Positions 32,568 to 40,859 of a stretch of 64,000 bases of DNA are shown here, piece by piece. The notes below the pieces were generated by a model, which saw nothing but the letters and a program-made list of their open reading frames with translations, made no database searches and was not told the DNA's origin. Numbering within the stretch: the stretch's first letter is position 1; each line of letters opens with the position of its first letter. The DNA is taken from the NCBI GenBank assembly GCA_964639245.1, contig CAZXCU010000007.1:229497-293496 (forward strand), read 5' to 3'. The stretch is from SB15 sp964639245. GTDB lineage: Bacteria; Chloroflexota; Anaerolineae; Aggregatilineales; J027. The translations under genes were made by a program, and so were the position numbers.

Positions 32568-32609
32568 CTCTCTCCCCCTCGCCATGGGTGAGAGAGGGGG
32601 ACAGGGGGG
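32568..32609. repeat. C/G-rich dispersed hairpin between murJ and secreted gene
   Basis: CTCTCTCCCCCTCGCCATGG and GAGAGAGGGGGACAGGGGGG form an imperfect stem. It is related to hairpins at 19617 and 62153. On the minus strand it lies after murJ and directly before the start of the secreted-protein gene. Confidence 0.55.
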
Positions 32610-32662
32610 AAAACAACGCCCTGACCTAAATCTCAGCGTGAACATAGGCAGAAGAAAATTTC

Positions 32663-34285
32663 TCATACCGCCTCCACCGATGGTTGACGACGCGCCCGCC
32701 ACAAGGCCAAGCCATCCCGCAGTTCTTGAATCTGCGTCAGCCATGCTGTGAGGACAAAAGCCAACCCACCCACCGCCACTTTCGAGACAATTTGAATCAA
32801 GATATTCACGGTGGTATAGCTGCCAAAACCTGCGGCATCCAGCAGCACATCCCACACCAGCACCGCCGCTACCATCACCACTGTAGCAATCAGGGTTTTC
32901 ATGGCAGTACGGGCAAGTTCCGGCAGGGCAATATCCCCCCAGCGTTTCCGCAGTGTCCAGCCGAGCAAAATCACTTCCACGATGAAAATCAGCACGTAAC
33001 CAAACGCGGGCGCACCCACCGCCAAAGGACTCCACAGAGGCGGCTCAACCTGTTTATAAACCTGATACAGGCTAATCACGGTCACAATATTAATGGTGCT
33101 GGCAATGAGTGAAAAACGCAGGGGGTTGAGCGTGTCCTGCTGCGAATAAAAAGAACGGGTCAAAATTTCATGCAAACTCTGGAAAATAATCGCCAGACTT
33201 AACACCTGAATCGACGTGAAAATAATCGCGGAATCCCATTCGTTAAATAGCAAACGCAGCGCGGGATAGCTCACCAGAATCAATCCAGCAGTCGAAGGAA
33301 TCGTCGCAAAGAGGATAAAACGCATCGCCCCCGCGAAAGCCGCCCGTCGTTCCTCAAAACGTCCGGTGGCGGTGAGGGCGGAAAGAGTCGGAAAGAGCAC
33401 GATTCCGGTTGCTGTGCCAATGAGCGCCTGCGGGATGTCCATAAAGCGCATCCCCCACGAAAACGCGCTGGCAGCTCCTTCGCCCAACCGCGAATTGATA
33501 TTGTTAATGGTGATAAGATTGACTAAAAATGTCACCCCGATCAAAATGCGGGGCAGCATCAGCTGAAATACATGGCGCAGTTGCGGGTCATTCCAACCGA
33601 GTTTGGGATACCAGCGAAATTTGAACATGAACAAGCCCGGCACTTGAATCCCGAAATGCAGCACTGCACCGAGCAGTGTTCCCCATGCCAGCCCATGAAT
33701 CCCGAATGGCTCAAGGAAAAAAATCACCCCGAAAAGTAGCCCTAAATCCTGAAAAATCGGCGCGAGGACGGGGAGAAAAAAATGATTATGCCCGTGTAAA
33801 ATTCCTGCCAGAATCCCGCTCAGGCTAAAAATAATTGTCCCGACGCTTAAAATCCGCATGATTTCGGCAGTTTGGCGGGTATCGGCATCGTTCAAGCCCG
33901 GCGCGATAATCTGTTCCACTAGAATCGGCGCGGTCAGTATCACCAGCACACTCAGCGTTATAGCAACCAGCATCAGCGTGTTAAACACCTGACTCGCCAG
34001 TGTCCACGCCCCATCCGTGTCATTTTTATTGAGCAGGGCGCTAAACACCGGAATAAACGCTACCCCCAACGCCCCCCCGCCAATCAAGCGCACAATATAA
34101 TCGGGGAGCGTGCTGCCCTGTACAAAGGTGTCATATTCACTGCCCGCGCCAAACCGATTGGCGATAATGATGGTCTGGAGCAAACTGACTCCTTTGGTCA
34201 GCATGAAGCCCACCATGACGGTCAGCACCGAGCGCACCAAGCGCTGTCGGCTTGGCGGGGCAGCATGATTGATGGTTGTCGCCAT
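32663..34285 (-). CDS. murJ: Lipid II flippase MurJ/MviN family
   Basis: 540 residues with about 14 membrane segments. MurJ hallmarks: a start SVLTVMVGFMLTKGVSLLQT, then FGAGSEYDTFVQGSTLPDYI, IGGGALGVAFIPVFSALL, ASAFSWGMRFMDIPQALIGT and GIVLFPTLSALTATGRFEER. It moves the peptidoglycan precursor lipid II across the cytoplasmic membrane. Its presence implies a peptidoglycan-synthesising cell, though distant MOP-superfamily members also occur in polysaccharide export. The gene is divergent from the secreted paralog cluster. Confidence 0.93.
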   Translation of the reverse strand: MATTINHAAPPSRQRLVRSVLTVMVGFMLTKGVSLLQTIIIANRFGAGSEYDTFVQGSTLPDYIVRLIGGGALGVAFIPVFSALLNKNDTDGAWTLASQVFNTLMLVAITLSVLVILTAPILVEQIIAPGLNDADTRQTAEIMRILSVGTIIFSLSGILAGILHGHNHFFLPVLAPIFQDLGLLFGVIFFLEPFGIHGLAWGTLLGAVLHFGIQVPGLFMFKFRWYPKLGWNDPQLRHVFQLMLPRILIGVTFLVNLITINNINSRLGEGAASAFSWGMRFMDIPQALIGTATGIVLFPTLSALTATGRFEERRAAFAGAMRFILFATIPSTAGLILVSYPALRLLFNEWDSAIIFTSIQVLSLAIIFQSLHEILTRSFYSQQDTLNPLRFSLIASTINIVTVISLYQVYKQVEPPLWSPLAVGAPAFGYVLIFIVEVILLGWTLRKRWGDIALPELARTAMKTLIATVVMVAAVLVWDVLLDAAGFGSYTTVNILIQIVSKVAVGGLAFVLTAWLTQIQELRDGLALWRARRQPSVEAV

Positions 34286-34324
34286 AGAAATAGGTTTCCT
34301 TTTTGAAAAACAAGGTTGTCGCCG

Positions 34325-34375
34325 AGTCCACTTCAGTGGACTTCCTACGCATAGGCGGGGAATTGATTCCCCGCC
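34325..34375. repeat. Double hairpin in murJ upstream region
   Basis: Two adjacent stems: GTCCACTTCAGTGGAC (34325-34340) and GGCGGGGAATTGATTCCCCG continuing CC (34354-34375). The second has a 10-bp stem with a two-base loop. The gap is divergent (murJ left, secreted cluster right), so these are not terminators; they look like dispersed palindromic repeats. Confidence 0.6.
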
Positions 34376-34469
34376 GGGTTGTTTTCACAAGCCGCAAATT
34401 GTACTGCAAATGTTGGGTTTTGTTGCACAGGATTGATTCACGTCAGAAACCCGCCTATGATTCGTAGTT

Positions 34470-35729
34470 ATGAAACGATTCTGGTTGATCCTGATCATTT
34501 TATTGATAGCGGTGGACACGATGTATCATGTTCCTACAAGTGCATCCGTAGGGGCGGCATACCTACCGTCCGGGATGGCACAAAATTCCGTTTTGACCCT
34601 GACCCAAAACGACCTCACGGTGGAAATTGCGGTTCCTGCTGAATGGGTGGTCAATCCAGACACCCCCCCCAACCACGCCGAAGCCCAATCGCATGAGTCG
34701 GCGTATCTGGGCGGAACAGATTTTCGCGCCGTGCAAGCGCGTTTGGATGCCCCGTCCGCCTTTGTGTATGGCGAATTACCCGCCGAAAATCGCATGGAAG
34801 CCTTGATGGGCGGGTTAAAAGCCTCCCTCCCCTTCACTGAAAATTACGACCCCGCGCTGATGAGTGAGGTCAACTCCTTTACTTGGGATGGTTTTTCGGC
34901 TGCCGTGTTTATCGCCTATCGCCCCTCCGAAAATAACACGCGCTACGAACAATGGATCGGGCTTGCGCTGGCCGAGGAATCGATTTTGCTGGTGCAGTTC
35001 GCGGCGCTGCTGCCCGAAGGCCAACAACCCCGTCCGGCACTGCTGGAACAATTCACCGCGATTCGTGCGTCTATCACAGTGAACGGAGAAGCACTTGACC
35101 CTGCTTCCGCCGAAATCGCGCTGAGTCGATTGACTGATCCGAACGAATTAAGCGGGGCAGCGGTGGCTTCGCTCAAAATAACGAATGGGGCGGAAGTTCG
35201 CTTGGCTGCGCCGGAAACATGGCTGCGCCGTAACATGACCGAACGCGCTGAATATCCCACCGTCTTTTTTTATGAGGACGATTGGCGACTGCTGGCAGAG
35301 GGCGATTTGCTGACAGGCGCGTTGATTCAGGTCAGTTTGATTGCCGAGTCGCGCATTTTGAGCCAGTTAGAAGTCAACGAACTGCCCGAAAATTTGCTGG
35401 TAACCTACAGCGCCTACTGGGAAGCCAGCAGTTATCAGGAAATTGTGCGCGGCGCATGGCTAGATTTTATCTGGGGAGATGTGCCAGCACGGGCGCTAGG
35501 GGTACGTTATCCGCCGGAATATGCTGCCCACTCCGGCGGGACGATTCAGCAGATTATTCTGGCGGAACTGGACGGTGGACTGCTGCTCATTACGATTTTT
35601 GCCCCCGCGACTCACTGGGACTCGGTCAAATCGGATTGGCAGACAGCGCTCAGTTCGGCGGTGGTGGATGGGGAGGTATTGCCGATTGACCCCTTGCTTA
35701 CCGCGTTAGAATCGCTCGAAATGCCCTGA
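34470..35729 (+). CDS. Secreted two-repeat protein A (repeat-derived insert near N-terminus)
   Basis: 419 residues. N-terminal hydrophobic span (FWLILIILLIAV), then an insert encoded by a dispersed palindromic repeat, DTMYHVPTSASVGAAYLPSG, then two related modules. The first starts VLTLTQNDLTVEIAVPAEW, the second LKITNGAEVRLAAPETWL. The layout is the same as in the next gene (35926), which lacks the insert. The modules end with all-beta strands and resemble the PsbP/Mog1-like fold in outline, though that is a guess. No catalytic motif. Opens the nine-gene plus-strand cluster. Confidence 0.75.
   Translation: MKRFWLILIILLIAVDTMYHVPTSASVGAAYLPSGMAQNSVLTLTQNDLTVEIAVPAEWVVNPDTPPNHAEAQSHESAYLGGTDFRAVQARLDAPSAFVYGELPAENRMEALMGGLKASLPFTENYDPALMSEVNSFTWDGFSAAVFIAYRPSENNTRYEQWIGLALAEESILLVQFAALLPEGQQPRPALLEQFTAIRASITVNGEALDPASAEIALSRLTDPNELSGAAVASLKITNGAEVRLAAPETWLRRNMTERAEYPTVFFYEDDWRLLAEGDLLTGALIQVSLIAESRILSQLEVNELPENLLVTYSAYWEASSYQEIVRGAWLDFIWGDVPARALGVRYPPEYAAHSGGTIQQIILAELDGGLLLITIFAPATHWDSVKSDWQTALSSAVVDGEVLPIDPLLTALESLEMP
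34514..34577 (+). repeat. Dispersed GTAGGGACG-type repeat inside a coding region, copy B
   Basis: GGACACGATGTATCATGTTC aligns to GGACGCGATATATCGCGTCC at 60002-60021, with CTAC following and then GTAGGGGCGGCAT, as in the other copies. It lies in frame in the secreted protein gene at 34470, encoding residues about 16-35. The paralog at 35926 has no such block. Confidence 0.7.
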
Positions 35730-35771
35730 CAGGGTGAATCGCGTTTTGAGTGTGCTGGCATGAATTTTTAA

Positions 35772-35892
35772 TGCGGATAGGCTGTAGGGACACCATAATG
35801 CCGTTTAAATTAAGTATGGATATAGCCCGGCGGACGGCACGCTACGCAGATGCAGTCCCTACGGTAGGGACGCGACATATATTGCATCCGTG
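35772..35892. repeat. Dispersed GTAGGGACG-type repeat, copy C
   Basis: Spans the gap between the two-repeat paralogs. GGACGGCACGCTACGCAGAT and the following GCAGTCCCTAC at 35832-35862 is the reverse complement of 60036-60066 with one difference over 31 nt. It continues with GTAGGGACGCGACATATATT. This shows recent copying of the element. Confidence 0.85.
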
Positions 35893-35925
35893 TTACTATT
35901 ACCCGCGTACATAACGGAGTGAACC

Positions 35926-37092
35926 ATGAAACGTCTGATACTTTTGATTTTAATTTTTTCGCTGCCCCTTCCCGCCTTCGCACAGGGAATCATTCCGCCC
36001 ATTGCAGACATCCTGACCCTGCAAAATGACACCCACACCCTGTCCATTGGTGTGCCGCAGGGATGGGAATATTCCGCCGTTGAAAGCAGTGAGGGCAGCG
36101 ACCCCTATGGATTCATGTCCAACATCAGCCAAACACCGCCCGGAGAAACCCCGTTTTTAGTCCAAGCGATTATCCGTCCATTTGAGGGATTGGATGTGCC
36201 ATTTGAAGTCGAAAACATCAATCCTGCACTGGACTATTTCACCCAGTTCGCTATACAAAAAGGGCGCGCAGGCATCGGCGCATACAGCGAACCCGCCGCG
36301 CTGCGGGATGGTCAGATTCGGGCAGCGGTGATGCTGTATGTACAGGAAAATGAGGATCCGCGTTTTGCCGACTATGAACAGGTCATTTCGTTAGGGTTTG
36401 CCCTCCCGCTTGAGGGGGAACAAATGGCGATTATCCTGATGGAAGCCCCCGCCGAAAACAGTGTGGATTTGCTGGTGCTGGCGAATCTTTTGATTCCGAC
36501 GATGGCCTTGAATGGGCGTTTGCTGGCTTTTGATGACCTTGCCCAACTGCTCATCGGACTCGAATCGGGGGAAAGCCTAACCGAGCGCTATCTGACAGGC
36601 CAAACGGTGGTCAATGAGGGGGGAGCGATACCGCTGCTGCCCCTCAATGCTGAACTGCTGTTTTTAATTTCCAATGAAGTCATCATCGCCCCGCCGTTGG
36701 ATTGGACAGTCATCGAAGAGAGTGATCCGTTGCGGGCAATCTTCCAATCGGGGGATGAAAAACAGACGATTGAGGTGTGGCTGTCCGTTTTGCCACAGGA
36801 TTATAAAGATGCACTGGAAATCATGCAGGCGCAAGCCGTCAACAAAGAGACCATTTTATTTTTTGAATGGGACACCCTGCCAGCGTTTGCAGCCCGTCTG
36901 GAGGATGCAGAAGGGGCGCTGGTCATCGCGGAACTGCCCCGCGAAACCGGACTGCTCTGGGCAAAATTTGAAACTGAATTGGCGGAGGATGACTGGCAAG
37001 CATGGCTGAATTTCCTCGCCCAGATATATTTGAATGAAAATCAACTCGGCTTTAATAACATTTGGGGAGTGATGTCCCAATTACAAGAGTAA
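35926..37092 (+). CDS. Secreted two-repeat protein B
   Basis: 388 residues with a standard signal peptide (LILLILIFSLPLPAFAQG). Two modules: LQNDTHTLSIGVPQGWEYS and, after about 200 residues, FLISNEVIIAPPLDWTVIEE. Length and pattern match protein A, including the helix-rich link LPLEGEQMAIILMEAPAENS. Paralogous to 34470, but without the repeat-derived insert. The 3' end overlaps the first small array gene by 31 nt if the TTG start is used. Function unknown; an envelope protein that binds or stabilises something outside the membrane is the best guess. Confidence 0.78.
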   Translation: MKRLILLILIFSLPLPAFAQGIIPPIADILTLQNDTHTLSIGVPQGWEYSAVESSEGSDPYGFMSNISQTPPGETPFLVQAIIRPFEGLDVPFEVENINPALDYFTQFAIQKGRAGIGAYSEPAALRDGQIRAAVMLYVQENEDPRFADYEQVISLGFALPLEGEQMAIILMEAPAENSVDLLVLANLLIPTMALNGRLLAFDDLAQLLIGLESGESLTERYLTGQTVVNEGGAIPLLPLNAELLFLISNEVIIAPPLDWTVIEESDPLRAIFQSGDEKQTIEVWLSVLPQDYKDALEIMQAQAVNKETILFFEWDTLPAFAARLEDAEGALVIAELPRETGLLWAKFETELAEDDWQAWLNFLAQIYLNENQLGFNNIWGVMSQLQE

Positions 37093-37679
37093 TCGGCTGG
37101 GTGCTGGTCTTGGGCATCTTCAACGGCGGAGTCATTTTTTTGGCACGGGCGGTAGGCATCCGGGAGGGAACACCCGCCCATGTTGCCATTGTGCTGCCGG
37201 ATGACTCTTGCGCTGCTCCTTGCTGGCAGGGAATCCGCCCCACCTCAATGGGACAAGCCGAAATCGAGGAAAAACTCGCTCAACTCCCTGCTGTGCAAAG
37301 ACTCGGAGATGGGCTGTGGGTTTTTTCTCCTGACCCGGTGCGTGAGTACAGCGCGTCCTATTTTGTGAACACGCTGGTACTGCGGGCGACCCATCTCCGT
37401 TTGGGGGATTTACTTGCCGCCTTGGGTGAACCGGATTATCAGACGATGCAGAAAGTTTTGGAACAACCCAGCCGTAACGAAGTCATGCTGGTACGCTTAT
37501 ACTATGAACAAAAGCAGATGATCGTCTTGGTTTCCACCGAATTAGACGGACGTTTAACCGTGAATATGCCACTTGCAGGGGTGCTGTATCCCGATAAATA
37601 TTTCGCCCAACCGTTTTATACGCAGCCTTGGTTGGGGGGGCGCTGGCTTTCAGACTATCCCCCGATGGTGATGCCATGA
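37062..37679 (+). CDS. CW-motif array protein 1
   Basis: 205 residues from TTG 37062; the true start is uncertain because GGGGAG lies at 37064 and no ATG is close, so a shorter form is possible. N-terminal membrane anchor (VIGWVLVLGIFNGGVIFLA). Then the family motif IVLPDDSCAAPCWQGIRP, a middle LRLGDLLAALGEPDYQ and a C-terminal WLGGRWLSDY (usual WQG altered to WLG). It overlaps the upstream two-repeat gene and is coupled by 4 nt to the next gene. The small size, signal anchor and two Cys suggest an extracellular disulfide-bonded domain. No family is known to me. Confidence 0.75.
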   Translation: MGSDVPITRVIGWVLVLGIFNGGVIFLARAVGIREGTPAHVAIVLPDDSCAAPCWQGIRPTSMGQAEIEEKLAQLPAVQRLGDGLWVFSPDPVREYSASYFVNTLVLRATHLRLGDLLAALGEPDYQTMQKVLEQPSRNEVMLVRLYYEQKQMIVLVSTELDGRLTVNMPLAGVLYPDKYFAQPFYTQPWLGGRWLSDYPPMVMP

Positions 37680-38251
37680 GCCGATTTTTAATTTTCACGA
37701 CGGCTCTCCAAATCCTGCTGTTTACGATTCTGGGACTGATTCATCTCCCACAGGGGCAACCCGCCGCGCATGTGGAAATTTTGCTGCCGGATGCCTCCTG
37801 CGCCGCGCCGTGCTGGTGGGGGATTCAGGTCGCCGATGAAGATAAAAATGTTCCCACACGGTTGAATCAACTCCCCTATGCCCGGGATGGCGTGGGCAGC
37901 AAGGAATTTTCCACCGATGGCGAACGCTTTTTTACCTCCTATGTGATTGTCAGCACCCGTTCTGACCGTGTGATGCAGGTGATGCTGGATGTGTACGGGA
38001 TGGTCACACTGGGCGAGTTGTTTTTGCAATTGGGCAGCCCGGATTGTGTGCGCTTGGCACGAGCGCACGATATTCGCCTGATTTTTTTGTATCGGCAGGC
38101 CAAAGTCGAAATTTTTACCGATGCCATGACCAACAGTGAACGCCTTGTCCCCACCACGCCGATTCGCTCGGTGTATTATCATCCCGGCACCCCCGATTCG
38201 TGTGCCGATTGGCAGGGCTTTACATGGCTGGCACGGTATTTGAGCCGCTAG
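37676..38251 (+). CDS. CW-motif array protein 2
   Basis: About 191 residues from ATG 37676, chosen because it overlaps the previous stop by 4 nt; an earlier in-frame ATG would run into the upstream gene. N-terminal anchor (LIFTTALQILLFTILGLI), then ILLPDASCAAPCWWGIQV, a middle VTLGELFLQLGSPDCV and a C-terminal DWQGFTWLARYL. The spacing of these blocks equals that of protein 1. The motif is C-x3-C-W. No enzyme signature. It is paralogous to the five others in the array. Confidence 0.8.
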   Translation: MSRFLIFTTALQILLFTILGLIHLPQGQPAAHVEILLPDASCAAPCWWGIQVADEDKNVPTRLNQLPYARDGVGSKEFSTDGERFFTSYVIVSTRSDRVMQVMLDVYGMVTLGELFLQLGSPDCVRLARAHDIRLIFLYRQAKVEIFTDAMTNSERLVPTTPIRSVYYHPGTPDSCADWQGFTWLARYLSR

Positions 38252-38260
38252 GGAGACAAC

Positions 38261-38920
38261 ATGCGTTTTTTACTCATTGTTGGCACAGTCTTCTTGATTT
38301 TCGGGGCGGTCTCTTTACTCGCCGTGCGCTATGACCCAACCGCCGAAACCCGCGCTCCTGAACATGTTTTGATATTACTGCCAGATGAAAATTGTATAAC
38401 AATCTGCTGGCATGGCATTGAACTAGGGGTATCTACCTATGAGGAAATTGATTTTATCCTTCACCAATTACCTGATTATATGGGCAATTCCCTTGAAGAT
38501 GCGATTGACAGCCAGTATTTTAACGGCGAGTTTTCATATAAAAATCATGACTATACAGTTGGTATAGGTATAGATTATCAATATATTCTACTTAGGCAGC
38601 GAACTCTTACTCTTGACGATTTCTTATTAGCCTTCGGTAGCCCTGATTATCAACATTTTTATGAGACAGTTCAGTCTACTTGCCCTATAAAGGATGCAAA
38701 TACATTCGAGCTATATTATTTAGACAAAAACGCTGTAGTGATTGTTGAACTGAGGAAGCAGCAACAGATTCATGGAAAAATGATGATAGAGTCTATTTTT
38801 TATCATGACTTGCTGGAAATACAATTTAATTCGCCTTTTTATGAGATATGGCAAGGTTTCGTAGACTTGGATGAACTGGCTATGGAAACCATTGTTGGCA
38901 GTTACGACTGTAGCGACTAG
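38261..38920 (+). CDS. CW-motif array protein 3
   Basis: 219 residues. Signal anchor FLLIVGTVFLIFGAVSLLAV, then ILLPDENCITICWHGIEL (C-x3-C-W-H-G-I), a middle LTLDDFLLAFGSPDYQ and a C-terminal EIWQGFVDLDE. The part from about 38380 to 38900 is visibly AT-rich compared with its neighbours. The first 70 nt are almost the same as in protein 4, although the rest is diverged, so the anchor may have been copied between the genes. Nine nt after protein 2. Function unknown. Confidence 0.8.
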   Translation: MRFLLIVGTVFLIFGAVSLLAVRYDPTAETRAPEHVLILLPDENCITICWHGIELGVSTYEEIDFILHQLPDYMGNSLEDAIDSQYFNGEFSYKNHDYTVGIGIDYQYILLRQRTLTLDDFLLAFGSPDYQHFYETVQSTCPIKDANTFELYYLDKNAVVIVELRKQQQIHGKMMIESIFYHDLLEIQFNSPFYEIWQGFVDLDELAMETIVGSYDCSD

Positions 38921-38928
38921 GAAATGTG

Positions 38929-39516
38929 ATGCGTTTTTTACTACTTGTTGGCACAGTGTTCTTGATTTTCGGGGCGGTATGTTTGGCTGTGGTGCGCTAT
39001 TTCCCATTTGCCAGCCGTATCCCTGAATATCTGTCCATCCTGCTCCCGGATGAAGATTGTCCTGAATGCTGGCAAGGGATTCATCCAAGCGATTCACTTT
39101 CCCAACAAAAACAAGTTATTTTCACTACCTTCCCGGAAGCAATTTCGCATAACTCCACCGGACATTTTCAATTTACGCTGGATAAAACACATACTTATCA
39201 GGTCAGCAGTTTAGGGCCGGATCTCTACGTGTATCCCAAAACGATCACCCTGCGCGAAATAATTTTTTTATTGGGCATCCCTCACCGACAATTACGTTTA
39301 AGCAGTGAGCGGTGCATGGGTTCCATGTTATTAATTTACCCTCAACGGAATATGGTCGTTTTTATGGAGGTGGGATCTGAAACGCACATTAAGCCAGAAT
39401 TACCGGTTTCGAGTATTCGTTATGGCGATGTCAGATCCTGTATGTTAGGTGGCGGCGATTGGCAGGGATATGATGCAACCATGGACTCTATCCCTTATGT
39501 ATCTGATTACAACTAA
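38929..39516 (+). CDS. CW-motif array protein 4
   Basis: About 195 residues from ATG 38929, with the GTG immediately upstream as an alternative. Anchor FLLLVGTVFLIFGAVCLAVV, then ILLPDEDCPECWQGIHPS with a shorter C-x2-C-W spacing, a middle ITLREIIFLLGIPHRQ (the PD pair is changed to PH) and C-terminal GDWQGYDATMD. It retains the overall pattern. It has two further Cys (SERCMGS and RSCMLGG) that could form another disulfide. Eight nt after protein 3, so clearly co-transcribed. Confidence 0.8.
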   Translation: MRFLLLVGTVFLIFGAVCLAVVRYFPFASRIPEYLSILLPDEDCPECWQGIHPSDSLSQQKQVIFTTFPEAISHNSTGHFQFTLDKTHTYQVSSLGPDLYVYPKTITLREIIFLLGIPHRQLRLSSERCMGSMLLIYPQRNMVVFMEVGSETHIKPELPVSSIRYGDVRSCMLGGGDWQGYDATMDSIPYVSDYN

Positions 39517-39537
39517 CGTGCATCGGAGTAGGTATTT

Positions 39538-40122
39538 TTGCGGGTCGTAGCATGGACAATCCTTCTTTTTGGACTGGTTTTTGCAGGGTGCTGGCGAATG
39601 AGTCAGTCCCGCCCTGCCGCTTTGCCTGCTGACCTTTACCCCTTGCTGCCGTCGGAAGATTGCGATGCACCATGCTGGCAGGGGATTCAACCGCCAAAGG
39701 CCAGCCAGATGGAACTGGTAACGGCGATTAATCGTCTCCCCGATGTGCGCGAAATTGATAAAAACACATGGGGATTTGCCGGGCATACCCTCCGCGTCAA
39801 CAGCGACACGGGCGATTTGTTTATCCTGCCCCATGACCTGACTTTAGGCGAATGGGTGCTGGCAATGGGTGTCCCCGATTATCAAACGGTACAGGTCAGC
39901 GTGGCGGGTCGGATGATTGAAAATGAGCAGGTCTTACAGCTTTTTTATGAGGAAGCTCAAGTCACCGTGTTTATGACCCTGCCCTCTGACCGTTTGAGCA
40001 TCCACACCCCGATAAACACCATTCGCTATGGAGTCATCGCGCCGCCGTTTAATAAAACCGCATGGCAGGGATGGGTGTATACCAAGACGCTCCCTTCCCC
40101 TTTTGAAACGGGGAAAAAATAA
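39538..40122 (+). CDS. CW-motif array protein 5 (possible lipoprotein)
   Basis: 194 residues from TTG 39538; no ATG precedes the hydrophobic segment. The start VVAWTILLFGLVFAGCWRM holds a lipobox-like FAGC, so it may be lipid-anchored rather than membrane-spanning. Then PLLPSEDCDAPCWQGIQPP, LTLGEWVLAMGVPDYQ and TAWQGWVYTKTL, as in the others. It is the least divergent for the C-x3-C-W-Q-G motif. 21 nt after protein 4. Function unknown. Confidence 0.78.
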   Translation: MRVVAWTILLFGLVFAGCWRMSQSRPAALPADLYPLLPSEDCDAPCWQGIQPPKASQMELVTAINRLPDVREIDKNTWGFAGHTLRVNSDTGDLFILPHDLTLGEWVLAMGVPDYQTVQVSVAGRMIENEQVLQLFYEEAQVTVFMTLPSDRLSIHTPINTIRYGVIAPPFNKTAWQGWVYTKTLPSPFETGKK

Positions 40123-40140
40123 ATGCGCAAATTTTCAGCG

Positions 40141-40225
40141 ACAAGGGCGGGTGATGGACGGCGAAAACCACGACCATCTCGGACAAAACTCATCTCACCG
40201 TCCGTAGCACCCGTCCCTACATCCA
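40141..40225. repeat. Dispersed repeat relic between array proteins 5 and 6
   Basis: GGGCGGGTGATGGACGG near 40146 pairs imperfectly with CCGTCCGTAGCACCCGTCCC near 40198. It belongs in character to the GTAGGGACG family (reverse orientation). It separates the last small paralog from the first five. Confidence 0.45.
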
Positions 40226-40241
40226 CACGAGTAAACACATA

Positions 40242-40841
40242 ATGATCAAAGTTACGTTCATTTTTTTACTCACTTTCGGGCTGAGTTGGGGGGGTCTCCG
40301 AGCGGCAAGAACCATCGGCGCAAATCGGGCTGTCCCGCCCAATTATTTAGCGGTTGAAAATTGTGCGCTGCCCTGCTGGTATGGCGTGCGTCCGGGTGAA
40401 CATTCGATTTTGCGCTTTGACGATGCCTTAGCACAGGCCAATGCCGACGGCGCATGGATGTTTAGCGGACGCACATGGGATTATGGCGGGAACAAAATCG
40501 CCGGATTTCGCTTGAATATTACCCCCACAAATCAACTCCGTCTGGGGGATGCGCTGCTGGCCTATGGCGAACCCGACCATGTATTTTTAGCCTCCGGCGC
40601 GAGTACCCTTGGCGGACGTGGCCCGCGTCAGTTGGTCACGGAAATTTATTTGTACTGGGCGGAAGGCGCGATTCTGGTCAACGCCATTCAACCGGATGGG
40701 TCACTGCGCGTCACCCCCGAAATGCACATTCGCGCTCTTGAAATGCGGCTTCCCCCACAGGAAAATGAAGAACCGATTGTGCCATTGGGGACTCCACACT
40801 GGCAGGGGTTCGCAAATGCGGCATACTATACAGTGGATTAG
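40242..40841 (+). CDS. CW-motif array protein 6
   Basis: 199 residues. Signal anchor FIFLLTFGLSWGGLRAAR, then LAVENCALPCWYGVRPG (C-x3-C-W-Y-G-V), LRLGDALLAYGEPDHV and PHWQGFANAAYYTVD at the C-terminus. It keeps all three blocks, the PD pair included. It lies 119 nt after protein 5 because of the inserted repeat. The PG after the motif is close to what I recall from other secreted proteins in Chloroflexota; that memory is not tested. Function unknown. Confidence 0.8.
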   Translation: MIKVTFIFLLTFGLSWGGLRAARTIGANRAVPPNYLAVENCALPCWYGVRPGEHSILRFDDALAQANADGAWMFSGRTWDYGGNKIAGFRLNITPTNQLRLGDALLAYGEPDHVFLASGASTLGGRGPRQLVTEIYLYWAEGAILVNAIQPDGSLRVTPEMHIRALEMRLPPQENEEPIVPLGTPHWQGFANAAYYTVD

Positions 40842-40859
40842 TTAGGGAAAGAGGCTGCA

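Noticed and set aside
32559..33035. N-terminal extension of the secreted protein at 30927 by 159 residues
   Set aside because: It runs antisense through murJ, is rich in Cys/Gly/Trp without protein-like order, and a proper signal peptide starts at 32558.
37628..37675. Longer start for array protein 2
   Set aside because: It lies within the previous gene and lacks signal-like character; the ATG at 37676 overlaps the previous stop by 4 nt as is common in operons.
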